This document shows, one piece after another, positions 34,084 to 42,613 of a stretch of DNA of 64,000 nt. The position numbers and the translations under genes are program-made. Source of the stretch: Bacteroidota bacterium (GTDB taxonomy: Bacteria; Bacteroidota; Bacteroidia; Flavobacteriales; Weeksellaceae); the NCBI GenBank assembly GCA_023394415.1, contig JAEXAR010000014.1, positions 14,480-78,479 of the forward strand, in the 5' to 3' direction. The notes under the pieces were generated by a model, which was not told the origin of the DNA, searched no databases, and saw only the letters and a program-made list of their open reading frames with translations. Every line of letters begins with the position of its first letter. The first letter of the stretch is position 1.

Positions 34084-34395
34084 TTATTTATTTCTTTTTA
34101 AAATGGCATATGCTTCTACAGCAAAACCAGCTATTACTAACAACGGTGCAATACGAATTCGTAAAACCGAAAAAATACCGTCGTTCCATTGGTTTGGATC
34201 GTATTTTCCGTCTACCGTATTGGCATCCGGACCAAGCATTAAAAGAAATCCGGCCGCTATTAAACCCAAACCGATAAGCATCCATTTGTAATTTTCTTTG
34301 CCAAAGTAGAAAGCTGAACTTTCAGTATTTTCAACCTTTACATCATCAGCTCCAAACTCTTCCGCAGAGAATTTTTTCTGTTTATTTTTTGCCAT
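34084..34395 (-). CDS. DUF3098 family membrane protein
   Basis: A 103-residue protein with a lysine-rich cytosolic N-terminus (MAKNKQKKFSAEEFGADDVK) and two membrane segments (WMLIGLGLIAAGFLLML and IRIAPLLVIAGFAVEAYAIL) joined by a loop with DPNQWNDGIFS. This matches DUF3098, a Bacteroidota-specific family normally encoded between ftsX and uppP. Its start overlaps the ftsX stop by one base (TAATG). A role in division or envelope assembly with FtsX is likely from context only. Confidence 0.88.
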   Translation of the reverse strand: MAKNKQKKFSAEEFGADDVKVENTESSAFYFGKENYKWMLIGLGLIAAGFLLMLGPDANTVDGKYDPNQWNDGIFSVLRIRIAPLLVIAGFAVEAYAILKRNK

Positions 34396-35294
34396 TAGTT
34401 ATAGTATAAATCGTCGATATTGGTTCTTAAGAATCTCCAAGTTGCGAAAATCGTACTTAAAACAGTGATTAAAATTCCTACACCGAGAACAAGTAAAATT
34501 AACCACAAGTATTGCGGATCGTTTTGGATAAACTCTTGCCCTATCTCTTGTGTAAAATAATACCAAACACCAAACAAAGCCAAAAGCCCAAGTAATGAAC
34601 CAATTAAACCTAGAACAACAGCTTCTAAAACAAAAGGCTTTAGGATAAATCTTCTTCTCGCTCCTACCAATTGCATTGTTTTGATAATGAAACGTTTAGA
34701 GAAAATTTTCAATCTGATAGAATTGTTGATTAAAACGACAGCAAGAACTAAAAATAAGAGTGAAAATCCTAAAATCCATTTCAAAATTCTGTTCAGATTA
34801 TTGTAAACATCTACCATCAGCGAACTGTTGTTCTTCACTTCAACAATTCCGGGAACGGATTGCAGTTGTTTTATGGCGCCATCAATTTTTGCGGGATCTA
34901 CAAATTCAGGTTTCAGTGCTACTTCCACTGATGAAGGGAAAATATGCTCGTCGAAAAGTGCATCACTGTCAATTCCCATACTTTTTTTAGCTTCTACAGT
35001 GGCCATTTCTCTGGTGATATAGGTCGCACGTTTTACGGGAGCTAAAGTTTGGATTTTTTTGAAAGCTTCCTGCTCCATTGATACAATTTTTGCAGAATCC
35101 TTGTCATCATAATTTTCATCAAAATAGGCGTTTACTACCAATTGTTCTTTGATATAGTCTGAATATTTCTGAGCATTAATGAGGATAAGCCCCATCAATC
35201 CAAGTAAAAACAAAACTAATGCGATAGAAATTACAACGGTAATATTACTGGAACGCAGCCTTCTCTTGTTAAAATCATCTACAGTTTTTGCCAT
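34395..35294 (-). CDS. ftsX: Cell division protein FtsX (permease-like)
   Basis: FtsX with the ATPase FtsE transmits a signal across the membrane to activate peptidoglycan hydrolases at the septum. The 299-residue protein has an N-terminal membrane segment (NITVVISIALVLFLLGLMGL). An extracytoplasmic loop with AYFDENYDDKDSAKI and VPGIVEVKN follows. Three C-terminal membrane segments contain the FtsX core (SIRLKIFSKRFIIKTMQLVG, TVLSTIFATWRFLR). The ATG at 35294 is used; the TTG codon before it is not needed. FtsE is not adjacent. It heads the series ftsX-DUF3098-uppP-truB. Confidence 0.93.
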   Translation of the reverse strand: MAKTVDDFNKRRLRSSNITVVISIALVLFLLGLMGLILINAQKYSDYIKEQLVVNAYFDENYDDKDSAKIVSMEQEAFKKIQTLAPVKRATYITREMATVEAKKSMGIDSDALFDEHIFPSSVEVALKPEFVDPAKIDGAIKQLQSVPGIVEVKNNSSLMVDVYNNLNRILKWILGFSLLFLVLAVVLINNSIRLKIFSKRFIIKTMQLVGARRRFILKPFVLEAVVLGLIGSLLGLLALFGVWYYFTQEIGQEFIQNDPQYLWLILLVLGVGILITVLSTIFATWRFLRTNIDDLYYN

Positions 35295-35441
35295 CAAATA
35301 AAAATTTTCGGCTAAAATAGAAAAAAACTTCCGAAATTTGCCGAAATCAGCGAGGAAAAACGTGTTAAAAAAACATAAAAGTTGGATGTTTGAATACTGA
35401 AGACCAAAGTTTCGCTAGTAAAAATTTCAATTAATAATTTA

Positions 35442-36209
35442 ATGAGTGTAAAAGCAAAAAAGCATCTCGGACAGCACTTTCTTACCGATGAGAATATTGC
35501 AAGAAAAATTGTAGAAGGTCTATCTTTTGAAGGATACAAAAACGTGCTTGAAGTTGGTCCCGGAACAGGAGTTTTAACCAAATATCTTCTAGAAAAAGAT
35601 GTGCAGCTACAACTCGCTGAAATTGATACAGAATCGATTGATTATCTGAAAAAAAATTATAATGAAATCACTGAAAATACTTTTGTTGGAGACTTTCTGA
35701 AAACTGATTTTTCATACTTAAACCAAGAGCCTTTGGCAATTATTGGAAACTTTCCTTATAATATTTCATCGCAGATTTTGTTTAAAATTATTGATCATTT
35801 CCAGCAAATTCCTGAGATGGTTGGTATGTTTCAAAAAGAAGTTGCTGAACGTACCGCTGCAGTTCCCAGAACCAAAGATTACGGAATTTTGTCGGTTTTG
35901 GTGCAGGCATATTATGATGTAAAATATCTTTTTACGGTTCACGAAAATGTTTTTAATCCACCACCGAAAGTAAAGTCTGGTGTGATCCGTTTAAGCAGAA
36001 ATCCAAAAACCGGTCTTGAAGGAAACGAAATCCTGTTCAAACAAATTGTGAAAGCCGGTTTTAACCAAAGACGTAAAAAACTTTCTAACGCTCTGAAAAT
36101 CCTCAACATTCCTGAAGAGCTTAAAACCCATGCGTTTATGGACAAACGTGCAGAGGAACTTTCAGTAGATGATTTTATAACGCTGACAAACCTTTGGAAA
36201 AACAGCTAA
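35442..36209 (+). CDS. rsmA: 16S rRNA dimethyladenosine transferase KsgA/RsmA
   Basis: RsmA dimethylates A1518 and A1519 in helix 45 of 16S rRNA late in 30S assembly; loss confers kasugamycin resistance. The 255-residue protein starts MSVKAKKHLGQHFLTDENIA, a hallmark N-terminus. It has the SAM loop VLEVGPGTGVLTKYLL, the catalytic NFPYNISSQ (N-x-P-Y) and the C-terminal helical domain with VKAGFNQRRKKLSNALKIL. It is divergent from ftsX and is followed after three bases by a glycosyltransferase gene, probably in the same transcript. Confidence 0.97.
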   Translation: MSVKAKKHLGQHFLTDENIARKIVEGLSFEGYKNVLEVGPGTGVLTKYLLEKDVQLQLAEIDTESIDYLKKNYNEITENTFVGDFLKTDFSYLNQEPLAIIGNFPYNISSQILFKIIDHFQQIPEMVGMFQKEVAERTAAVPRTKDYGILSVLVQAYYDVKYLFTVHENVFNPPPKVKSGVIRLSRNPKTGLEGNEILFKQIVKAGFNQRRKKLSNALKILNIPEELKTHAFMDKRAEELSVDDFITLTNLWKNS

Positions 36210-36212
36210 GCG

Positions 36213-37115
36213 ATGAATCTTTTGCAGTTTTATATCACTTATCCTTTTCGTGTTCGCAAGCAAATTCGCCATCACAACCGTTGTGCCAACCTGCTAAAGC
36301 CTTATGTTGAACGATATTTTGTAAATAGAGAGACAGAATTTAGGTTTGAGGCCAAGAAAAAGTTTTCGAACTCCAAAATTATCTGGCAATATTGGAGTGG
36401 CGGCACTCTACAAGCCCCTGAAATGGTGCAAACCTGTTTTAAATCGGTGGATCAATACGCCTCAGATTACGAAATTATACGGTTGAACGATTCTAACTTT
36501 TCAGAATTCATCGACATTCCGGATTTTATATTAGAAAGACGTCAAGAGCACAACTTTAATACCGCACATTTTTCAGATGTTTTGCGCTTGGCATTACTTA
36601 AAGTTTACGGTGGGATTTGGTTGGATGCTACCATTCTTTTAACAGGGTCATTGCCATCAGAGCTGAAGGCAAATCCGTTTTTTATGTACCAGCGAGATAT
36701 GAACGAATCCCGTAAGAGATATTGGGAAAGAATGTTTCTGTATTACTTTTGCTGGCATCCGAAATTTAAGGTGCGTATTCTCAACAGCATTATAGCTTCT
36801 GAAAAAAATAACCCCATTATAAACGCTCTCTTAGAAAACATCCTTCAGTTTTGGAAAGAGAACCGTACTGCTCCTCATTACTTTTTTTTTCACATTTTAT
36901 ACGATATGGTTATTAATGATTATATGCCCAACCAAAATTGCGAAATTAAAAACGATTGCGATCCACATCTCTTGCAATCCCTCATTTTGGATGGTTATCC
37001 TTATTTGAGCTATTCTGAAATTATGGATACCACCAACATCCATAAACTCACTTATTTTAAAGGGAAAGATTTAGAAAAGTTTAATGGTTTATATCAAAAT
37101 CAACATCTAATTTGA
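36213..37115 (+). CDS. Capsular polysaccharide synthesis-type glycosyltransferase
   Basis: The 300-residue protein belongs to the GT32-like capsular polysaccharide synthesis group. It has KIIWQYWSGGTLQAPEMVQ near residue 55, VLRLALLKVYGGIWLDATIL with the DxD-like GGIWLDAT metal and nucleotide-sugar site near 135-145, and HLLQSLILDGYPYLSYSEI toward the end. It has no signal or membrane segment and would act on the cytosolic face, adding a sugar to a surface glycan. The sugar and acceptor are unknown. It is not within a polysaccharide cluster here; it directly follows rsmA. Confidence 0.85.
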   Translation: MNLLQFYITYPFRVRKQIRHHNRCANLLKPYVERYFVNRETEFRFEAKKKFSNSKIIWQYWSGGTLQAPEMVQTCFKSVDQYASDYEIIRLNDSNFSEFIDIPDFILERRQEHNFNTAHFSDVLRLALLKVYGGIWLDATILLTGSLPSELKANPFFMYQRDMNESRKRYWERMFLYYFCWHPKFKVRILNSIIASEKNNPIINALLENILQFWKENRTAPHYFFFHILYDMVINDYMPNQNCEIKNDCDPHLLQSLILDGYPYLSYSEIMDTTNIHKLTYFKGKDLEKFNGLYQNQHLI

Positions 37116-37159
37116 CCGACCTAAGCTCTATTCTAAAAATTAAAATCCTCGCCAATGGG

Positions 37160-37190
37160 TTGGGAATTACTTTTATAAACCGTAATTTTG
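37160..37190 (+). promoter_or_regulatory. Putative promoter of mgtE
   Basis: TTG at 37160-37162, a 20-base spacer and TAATTTTG at 37183-37190 give a good match to the Bacteroidota consensus. The predicted leader to the TTG start codon is about 33 bases. Confidence 0.5.
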
Positions 37191-37229
37191 CAAAACATAA
37201 GATTTTCAAACTAAAATCATTAAAAAGTT

Positions 37230-38582
37230 TTGACAGAAGAAGCCCTACAACTCCACGAACAACTGAAAGAAGCGATAATACATCGCAATGTAAGTGACGT
37301 TTCTGCAATAATTGCGGAAATGGAAGCCGTGGATATTGCTGAATTTTTTGAAGCTTTAGATACTGAAGGGCAGACTTTTGTTTATGATTTGATGACCAAT
37401 GAACAATCTGCCGAAATGCTTTTGGAGATTGATGAGGACAAACGTAGAAAATTCTTAAACACACTTTCTTCAAAAGAAATTGCAGATGAAATCATCAACG
37501 AGATTGATTCTGATGACGCTGCGGATATTATTGCAGAAATGCCTGAACATAAGCAGGATGAGATTATCCAACACTTGGATGATGAAGAACATGCCCAGAA
37601 TATTGTTGACCTTCTGCGTTATGATGAAGATACTGCCGGTGGTTTAATGGCAACGGAATTGGTGAAAGTAAACCAAAATCTTTCTATTATTTCTGCGGTG
37701 AAAGAAATGCGAAAGCAAGCCGAAGAAATGGATGAAGTGTATTCTATTTATGTGGTGGATAACAGTGATAAGCTGCTGGGAACTTTAAGTCTTAAAAAAC
37801 TTTTAACTACATCTTCTTCAACAAGAGTTTCGGATGTTTTTAACTCTAAAGTGCGTTCGGTAAAAGATTCGGAAGAAGCGGAAGAAGTTGCCAGACAAAT
37901 GCAGAAATATGACCTTTTCGAAGTTCCGGTAGTAGATTCTCTTGGAAAGTTAGTTGGCAGAATCACCATTGATGACGTGATGGATTTCATAAAAGAAGAA
38001 TCGGAAAAAGATTATCAGTTAGCATCCGGTATTTCCAGTGATATTGATAATACCGACAATATTTTCAATATGACAAAGGCGCGTTTGCCTTGGCTTTTTA
38101 TCGGAATGGTTGGCGGATTGATTGGTTCGCGTGTATTGCAGGGAAACCAAAGTGCTTTACAGAATGTTCCCGCCTTAATGTTTTTTGTGCCTTTAATTGC
38201 TGCAACTGCCGGAAATATAGGAGTACAGGCTTCTGCGATTATCGTTCAAGGTTTGGCAAATGATACTTTGGGGAAAGACACTTTTAAAACTTTAGCAAAA
38301 GAGATCAGTGTTTCAGCAGCATCCGGATTAATATTATCGCTGTTGATTTTTGGTTTCAACTTGCTTATCAATCATCACGATTTCACCATTTCTATGACGA
38401 TATCGCTTTCTTTATTGGCGGTAATTTTAGTAGCAGCAGTAATTGGAACGATTGTTCCCATTATTCTTGATAAAAATAAAATAGACCCGGCTATTGCAAC
38501 AGGTCCATTTATTACGACATCCAATGATATTCTTGGCGTTCTTATTTATTTTTCCATTGCAAGAATGATGTTGCATATTTAG
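37230..38582 (+). CDS. mgtE: Magnesium transporter MgtE
   Basis: MgtE is a Mg2+-gated channel for Mg2+ entry. The 450-residue protein has the N domain (VSAIIAEMEAVDIAEFFEAL, IADEIINEIDSDDAADIIAE). Two CBS domains follow at about 130-260 (VYSIYVVDNSDKLLGTLSLK, YDLFEVPVVDSLGKLVGRIT), then five membrane helices (IGMVGGLIGSRVLQ, FVPLIAATAGNIGVQASAI, TGPFITTSNDILGVL). The start is an unusual TTG at 37230. An in-frame TAA lies nine bases upstream (37221), and the first ATG would remove the start of the N domain. A promoter precedes it. Confidence 0.94.
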   Translation: MTEEALQLHEQLKEAIIHRNVSDVSAIIAEMEAVDIAEFFEALDTEGQTFVYDLMTNEQSAEMLLEIDEDKRRKFLNTLSSKEIADEIINEIDSDDAADIIAEMPEHKQDEIIQHLDDEEHAQNIVDLLRYDEDTAGGLMATELVKVNQNLSIISAVKEMRKQAEEMDEVYSIYVVDNSDKLLGTLSLKKLLTTSSSTRVSDVFNSKVRSVKDSEEAEEVARQMQKYDLFEVPVVDSLGKLVGRITIDDVMDFIKEESEKDYQLASGISSDIDNTDNIFNMTKARLPWLFIGMVGGLIGSRVLQGNQSALQNVPALMFFVPLIAATAGNIGVQASAIIVQGLANDTLGKDTFKTLAKEISVSAASGLILSLLIFGFNLLINHHDFTISMTISLSLLAVILVAAVIGTIVPIILDKNKIDPAIATGPFITTSNDILGVLIYFSIARMMLHI

Positions 38583-38618
38583 AGTTATCAGTAGCGAACG
38601 AAAATCAAAAATTTCTGT

Positions 38619-39083
38619 TTAAAAATTTTCTTCAATTTTATCATCTTCATCCTGAAGCTTTCGGATTAAGGCTTCCATTTCAGAAATTTTATTTTTCAGG
38701 GAATTGATTTCGGTTTTATTGGTGGCTACTTTACTTTTCAGCATGACTTTTCTGGCACGTTCACCATGGTCTTCATCATCATTCTCATCATCATTAATCT
38801 CTTCGATGTCTTCCTGAATGTCTTCAATGTCATCGCTAATTTCTTCAATGTCTTCCTGAATTTCAGTAACGTCTTCCTTCAGATCTTCTATATGTTCTGT
38901 ACTTTTATTCACCGACATTTGGATAAAGATAGCCAAATAAATTGCTTCAAGAGACACCACTGTGGTTAGCACCAAAAGCATTTGATCCCACTCCACAATT
39001 TGAAGAATTGGCAACAGAAAACAGACCACAAAAAACACAGAATGTACGATTACTGATTGTACCGAACCAATCCACCACATCAT
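38619..39083 (-). CDS. DUF1003-like membrane protein with acidic coiled coil (possibly frameshifted at its 5' end)
   Basis: From the first in-frame ATG the product is 154 residues. It has two membrane segments (SVQSVIVHSVFFVVCFLLPI and LLVLTTVVSLEAIYLAIFIQ), then a long acidic heptad-like helix of repeated D/E-I-Q-E-D-I-E-E units (about residues 65-105) and a basic coiled coil. The membrane pair resembles DUF1003. Upstream, the same frame continues without a start through residues GKIEFLEKIADG, which look like the natural N-terminus. An ATG at 39142 begins in the other frame, and one extra A in the A6 run (T6 at 39126-39131 on the plus strand) would join them. So the gene may be 5'-frameshifted or misassembled. 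Function unknown. Confidence 0.7.
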   Translation of the reverse strand: MMWWIGSVQSVIVHSVFFVVCFLLPILQIVEWDQMLLVLTTVVSLEAIYLAIFIQMSVNKSTEHIEDLKEDVTEIQEDIEEISDDIEDIQEDIEEINDDENDDEDHGERARKVMLKSKVATNKTEINSLKNKISEMEALIRKLQDEDDKIEENF

Positions 39084-39247
39084 TCCGTCGGCAATTTTTT
39101 CAAGAAATTCAATTTTTCCTGATTGTTTTTTCTGTCGCGCATCCCTTGAAATTTTATGCTAATTTATTAAAAAGAAATCTTCGATGTAAACTTTGTTTAT
39201 TTAAGTCTGAAGTTAGATAATTCCTAATATTGATTTTCTGCTAAAAA

Positions 39248-40012
39248 TTATAACTCCTTTGTAACTCCCAATCCAAATAAGGCAAAATCATACTTCGCAG
39301 GATCTTCCGCATCCATTTTTCTTAAAATTAAATCGAGTTCTTCTACGGTTTTCCAATCGTTTTGCTTTCTCGTGATAAGTTCCAACTTTCTTGAGATATT
39401 TCCGGTATGAACATCCAAAGGGATTGAAAGGTAATGTTGTGGAAGGTTTTCCCAAATCCCAAGATCTACGTTTCGGTTGTCCTTACGTGTCATCCAACGC
39501 AGAAACATCATTAATCTTTTGGCAGAAGAATTCTTATAAGTCGATGAGACGTGTTTATGACTGCGGTGATTTTCCTCACTTAAAAAAGAGTTTCTAAAAC
39601 GTTCCAGGCTATGATAAAAATTGGTTTCTCTGTCATGGATTAAAAAAAGATATTCAAGGCTACCAAAATTTGTGTAAACTCGGTTTAAGTTTCTGATAAA
39701 CTGTGAAAAATCTTCACCATTAAATGTTCTGTGCAAGGGTTGTCCTTCAATATTTTTTAAATCATTTTCAGAAAAATTCAGTACAAAATCATAGGGAGAA
39801 TTTCCCATATAATTCAGCATCTTTTCTGCAGATTTAATAATCGATTTTCGGTTTCCCCAGGAAATGGTAGCAGTTAGAAATCCAGAAATTTCAATGTCCT
39901 GCTTCAAGGTAAACCGATGTGGAATCTGTATTGGATCATTATCAATAAAATCAATCTGGTTGTACTGGTCGGATTTTTCGTCGAGGAAGGATTTTAATTC
40001 CTGAAAATTCAT
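39248..40012 (-). CDS. TIGR02757 family protein
   Basis: A 254-residue cytoplasmic protein matching the TIGR02757 family, uncharacterised and found mainly in Bacteroidota and some deltaproteobacteria. Conserved-looking segments are GFLTATISWGNRKSIIKSAE, SPYDFVLNF, RLMMFLRWMTRKDNRNVDLG and the end DAEDPAKYDFALFGLGV. The helical pattern and the WMTR/DVHTGNISRKL portion are reminiscent of helix-hairpin-helix DNA glycosylases, but no catalytic Lys/Asp pair can be assigned. The function remains unknown. It lies between the DUF1003-like gene and rnz on the same strand. Confidence 0.85.
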   Translation of the reverse strand: MNFQELKSFLDEKSDQYNQIDFIDNDPIQIPHRFTLKQDIEISGFLTATISWGNRKSIIKSAEKMLNYMGNSPYDFVLNFSENDLKNIEGQPLHRTFNGEDFSQFIRNLNRVYTNFGSLEYLFLIHDRETNFYHSLERFRNSFLSEENHRSHKHVSSTYKNSSAKRLMMFLRWMTRKDNRNVDLGIWENLPQHYLSIPLDVHTGNISRKLELITRKQNDWKTVEELDLILRKMDAEDPAKYDFALFGLGVTKEL

Positions 40013-40095
40013 TTTATATAAAAAGAGAATAATAATTAGATATAATATTTATGAAATCTGTAGAATCTGCTGGAAATAAACCCCCAAAGCTAAAT

Positions 40096-40134
40096 GAGAT
40101 TCATCACTTCGCAAGCTTTGTTCAGAATGACAAA
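40096..40134. repeat. Possible interspersed intergenic repeat
   Basis: The segment begins GAGATTCATCACTTCGCAAG and ends TCAGAATGACAAA. It resembles a short sequence I recall as scattered through intergenic DNA of Flavobacteriia genomes. Only one copy is visible here, so the call is from memory and weak. Confidence 0.25.
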
Positions 40135-40142
40135 TCCAAAAA

Positions 40143-41060
40143 TTAACCTATTTTCACAGCCTCAAGCTGTTTTGGTAAAAAAGTGTTTGCAAAGATTTCC
40201 CTTGCTTCGTTAGTAAACACCGATAAATCACCATAACGATTTGAGAAATGACCCAAAATCAGTTTTCCCACATTAGCTTTTCTGGCAATTCTGGCAGCTT
40301 CTAAAGCAGTGGTATGTCCTGTATAATCTGCCATTTCTTTTAAATCGTGAAGAAAAGTAGATTCGTGATACAATACATCCACATTTTCAATGATAGGAAT
40401 GATTTTTTCCAAATAGCGCGTATCACTACAAAAAGCATAAGATACAGACTTGGCTGGTTCTTTCGTTAAAGATTCATTTTTTAGGATGTAACCGTCGCTC
40501 AAAACGAAATCTTTTCCTAGTTTCAGATTATGGTAATCGCAGGTTTCAATTTCGGGATATTTAGAGATTTCCTGCATATTGAGATGACGTTCTTTTGGTT
40601 TCTCTTTAAAAAGGTAACCGTTGCAATAAATCCTGTGATCAAGCGGAATCGTAAACACTTCTACCCGATGATCTTCATAAATTTTTTCAGAATAATTTTT
40701 ATCAAGCTCGTGGTAAACTACTTCGAAGCCTTTATGTGTTTCGGTAAGCCTGAAAATTGTTTCCAGCATTTCTTTAATACCTTTCGGTCCGTAAATATGC
40801 AAAGGTGTTTCCCTTCCTAAAAGTCTAAAAGAAGCAACCAAACCAGGTAAACCAAAACAATGATCACCGTGCAGATGCGAGATAAAAATATGATTGATTT
40901 TTGAAAAGCGTGCTTTGGCTTTTCTTAATTGTACTTGTGTTCCCTCGCCACAATCAATAAGGAAATGACGCTCTTCCATTTCCAAAAACTGTGCTGTTGG
41001 CGCAGAATTAATAGTAGGAATTGCCGAGTTAAAACCAAGAATAGTTAAGTAAGTACTCAA
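40143..41060 (-). CDS. rnz: Ribonuclease Z
   Basis: RNase Z cleaves the 3' trailer of tRNA precursors. The 305-residue metallo-beta-lactamase-fold protein has the zinc motif SHLHGDHCFGLPGL (His62, His64, Asp66, His67), FLIDCGEGTQVQLRKA, CSDTRYLEKI and the late GHFSNRYGD. The start is TTG at 41060: it gives the typical MSTYLTILGFNSA N-terminus, and a TAAATTTG promoter box lies 22 bases upstream (41089-41082), with no ATG available. tRNAs in this phylum often need 3'-CCA processing, which fits a full-length enzyme. Confidence 0.95.
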   Translation of the reverse strand: MSTYLTILGFNSAIPTINSAPTAQFLEMEERHFLIDCGEGTQVQLRKAKARFSKINHIFISHLHGDHCFGLPGLVASFRLLGRETPLHIYGPKGIKEMLETIFRLTETHKGFEVVYHELDKNYSEKIYEDHRVEVFTIPLDHRIYCNGYLFKEKPKERHLNMQEISKYPEIETCDYHNLKLGKDFVLSDGYILKNESLTKEPAKSVSYAFCSDTRYLEKIIPIIENVDVLYHESTFLHDLKEMADYTGHTTALEAARIARKANVGKLILGHFSNRYGDLSVFTNEAREIFANTFLPKQLEAVKIG

Positions 41061-41160
41061 ATTTCAAATATCAAAAGATTGCAAATTTACGGAAAAGTTG
41101 GTGATGTTTGGTTTGTGGCAATTCGTCATCTTTTATGAATAAGAATTTTACTCAAAAACA

Positions 41161-41736
41161 TTAATTGTTAAACCATTTCAAAAGTAAATCAATCGCATTA
41201 CTTCGGTGGCTGATTTTGTTTTTATCTTCGGGTAGCATTTCAGCAAAAGTTTGTTGATGACCTTCAGGAACAAAAATTGGATCGTAACCGAAACCTTTAT
41301 GACCCTTATTTTCAGTGAGAAGATTTCCGTAAACGCGGCCTTCAAAATATTGCGGACCGTTTGCTGTGTAATAACAAAGTACGGTTACAAAATAGGCCTT
41401 TCGGTTTTCTTTACCTTCCATTTCTTCCAAAACTTTGGCAATATTGGTTGGAAAATCGTGGTCTGAAGCATAACGTGCCGAATGGATTCCAGGTTTTCCA
41501 TCCAAAGCTTCCACTACCAACCCTGAATCATCTCCTAAACTCGCAATTCCGGTTTTTTTGTAGCAGTATTCTGCTTTTATCAGTGCATTATCGTGAAAAG
41601 TATTGCCATCCTCCACAATTTCGTCGTGAATGTTATAATCAGTAAGACTTTTCACTAAAAATTCAGGACCTAAAATCTGTTGAATTTCCTCTTTTTTATG
41701 GATGTTGTGTGTGGCAACTAGTATTTCTTTAATCAT
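41161..41736 (-). CDS. rdgB: Non-canonical purine NTP pyrophosphatase (RdgB/HAM1 family)
   Basis: This enzyme hydrolyses dITP, ITP and XTP to the monophosphates, keeping deaminated purines out of nucleic acids. The 191-residue protein has the start VATHNIHKKEEIQQIL, DDSGLVVEALDGKPGIHSAR, and the C-terminal KGFGYDPIFVPEGHQQTFAE, KISHRSNAI. All are standard. It is eight bases downstream of the CPBP protease gene on the same strand, so the two are probably co-transcribed. Confidence 0.95.
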   Translation of the reverse strand: MIKEILVATHNIHKKEEIQQILGPEFLVKSLTDYNIHDEIVEDGNTFHDNALIKAEYCYKKTGIASLGDDSGLVVEALDGKPGIHSARYASDHDFPTNIAKVLEEMEGKENRKAYFVTVLCYYTANGPQYFEGRVYGNLLTENKGHKGFGYDPIFVPEGHQQTFAEMLPEDKNKISHRSNAIDLLLKWFNN

Positions 41737-41744
41737 ATTTTAAG

Positions 41745-42572
41745 TTATTCTGCGTGAGCAATCTCGTATTTTTTAGTAAACAAAAAGTAAAAAATGGCAA
41801 ACACAATAAGGCCAATGATTAGAATTAAGTAATCCGGAATTCCAAAGAAATCGGAAAAACTTTCGGTGTTCCCATAAAATAATAGTATTGTAGAAACTCC
41901 ATTATTAAAGGCGTGCAACAAAATTGGCATTAATAAAGACTTTGTACGATGATACACCAATCCTAAAACATATCCTAGTAAAACCGCTCCTACAAACTGC
42001 CAAGGGTTTCCGTGTACCACACCAAAAACAACCGCTGAAACCCAAATAGCTTTTGTTGGTTCCCAACCTTTATTTATGAGACCTTTTTGAATAATCCCAC
42101 GGAAGACAATTTCTTCAAAAATTGGTGCCATAACAACTGCCAGTACAAACATTACAGAAAAATCGTTGGTCATTTTTTCCATCATTTCTGAAAACCATTC
42201 ATACATTGGGCCGAAAAATGGTCCTTTAACGGGGATTTTTCCGGTAATGAACTCCGCAATAAACATCATTCCCAACATCAATGGGAAAATGAAAAAATAG
42301 GTGCTGATATTTTTAGTTGAAAAATTAAAATTAAGTTTTTGTCCGGTTTGAGGACGGCAAATTAAATAATCGAATGCCATAATAGATCCCACCCACATTA
42401 TTGCATTCATCAGCATAAGAAAGAAATCGTCATACTGAAAATTTTCTTTCATAAACATCATTGCAAGAACATTTAAAAAAGAAAGAAACATTGCAGGACC
42501 AAGAGCACCTACAAACAATGTTATGGCACCTTTCCAGTCAAAAATATATTTTGGAAGTTTAGAATTCATCAT
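41745..42572 (-). CDS. CPBP family intramembrane metalloprotease
   Basis: A 275-residue polytopic membrane protein of the CAAX protease and bacteriocin-processing (CPBP/ABI) family. The three motifs are present: EEIVFRG (Glu-Glu-x3-Arg), FGVVHGNPWQF and LHAFNNGVS. About seven or eight membrane helices surround them. Substrates in bacteria are mostly unknown; some members give bacteriocin self-immunity or process signalling peptides. Two adjacent ATG codons (42572 and 42569) could start translation. It is upstream of rdgB. Confidence 0.9.
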   Translation of the reverse strand: MMNSKLPKYIFDWKGAITLFVGALGPAMFLSFLNVLAMMFMKENFQYDDFFLMLMNAIMWVGSIMAFDYLICRPQTGQKLNFNFSTKNISTYFFIFPLMLGMMFIAEFITGKIPVKGPFFGPMYEWFSEMMEKMTNDFSVMFVLAVVMAPIFEEIVFRGIIQKGLINKGWEPTKAIWVSAVVFGVVHGNPWQFVGAVLLGYVLGLVYHRTKSLLMPILLHAFNNGVSTILLFYGNTESFSDFFGIPDYLILIIGLIVFAIFYFLFTKKYEIAHAE

Positions 42573-42613
42573 AGTTTATTTGAAGCAAATATAAAAAAAT
42601 GAAATTTTGGTTT

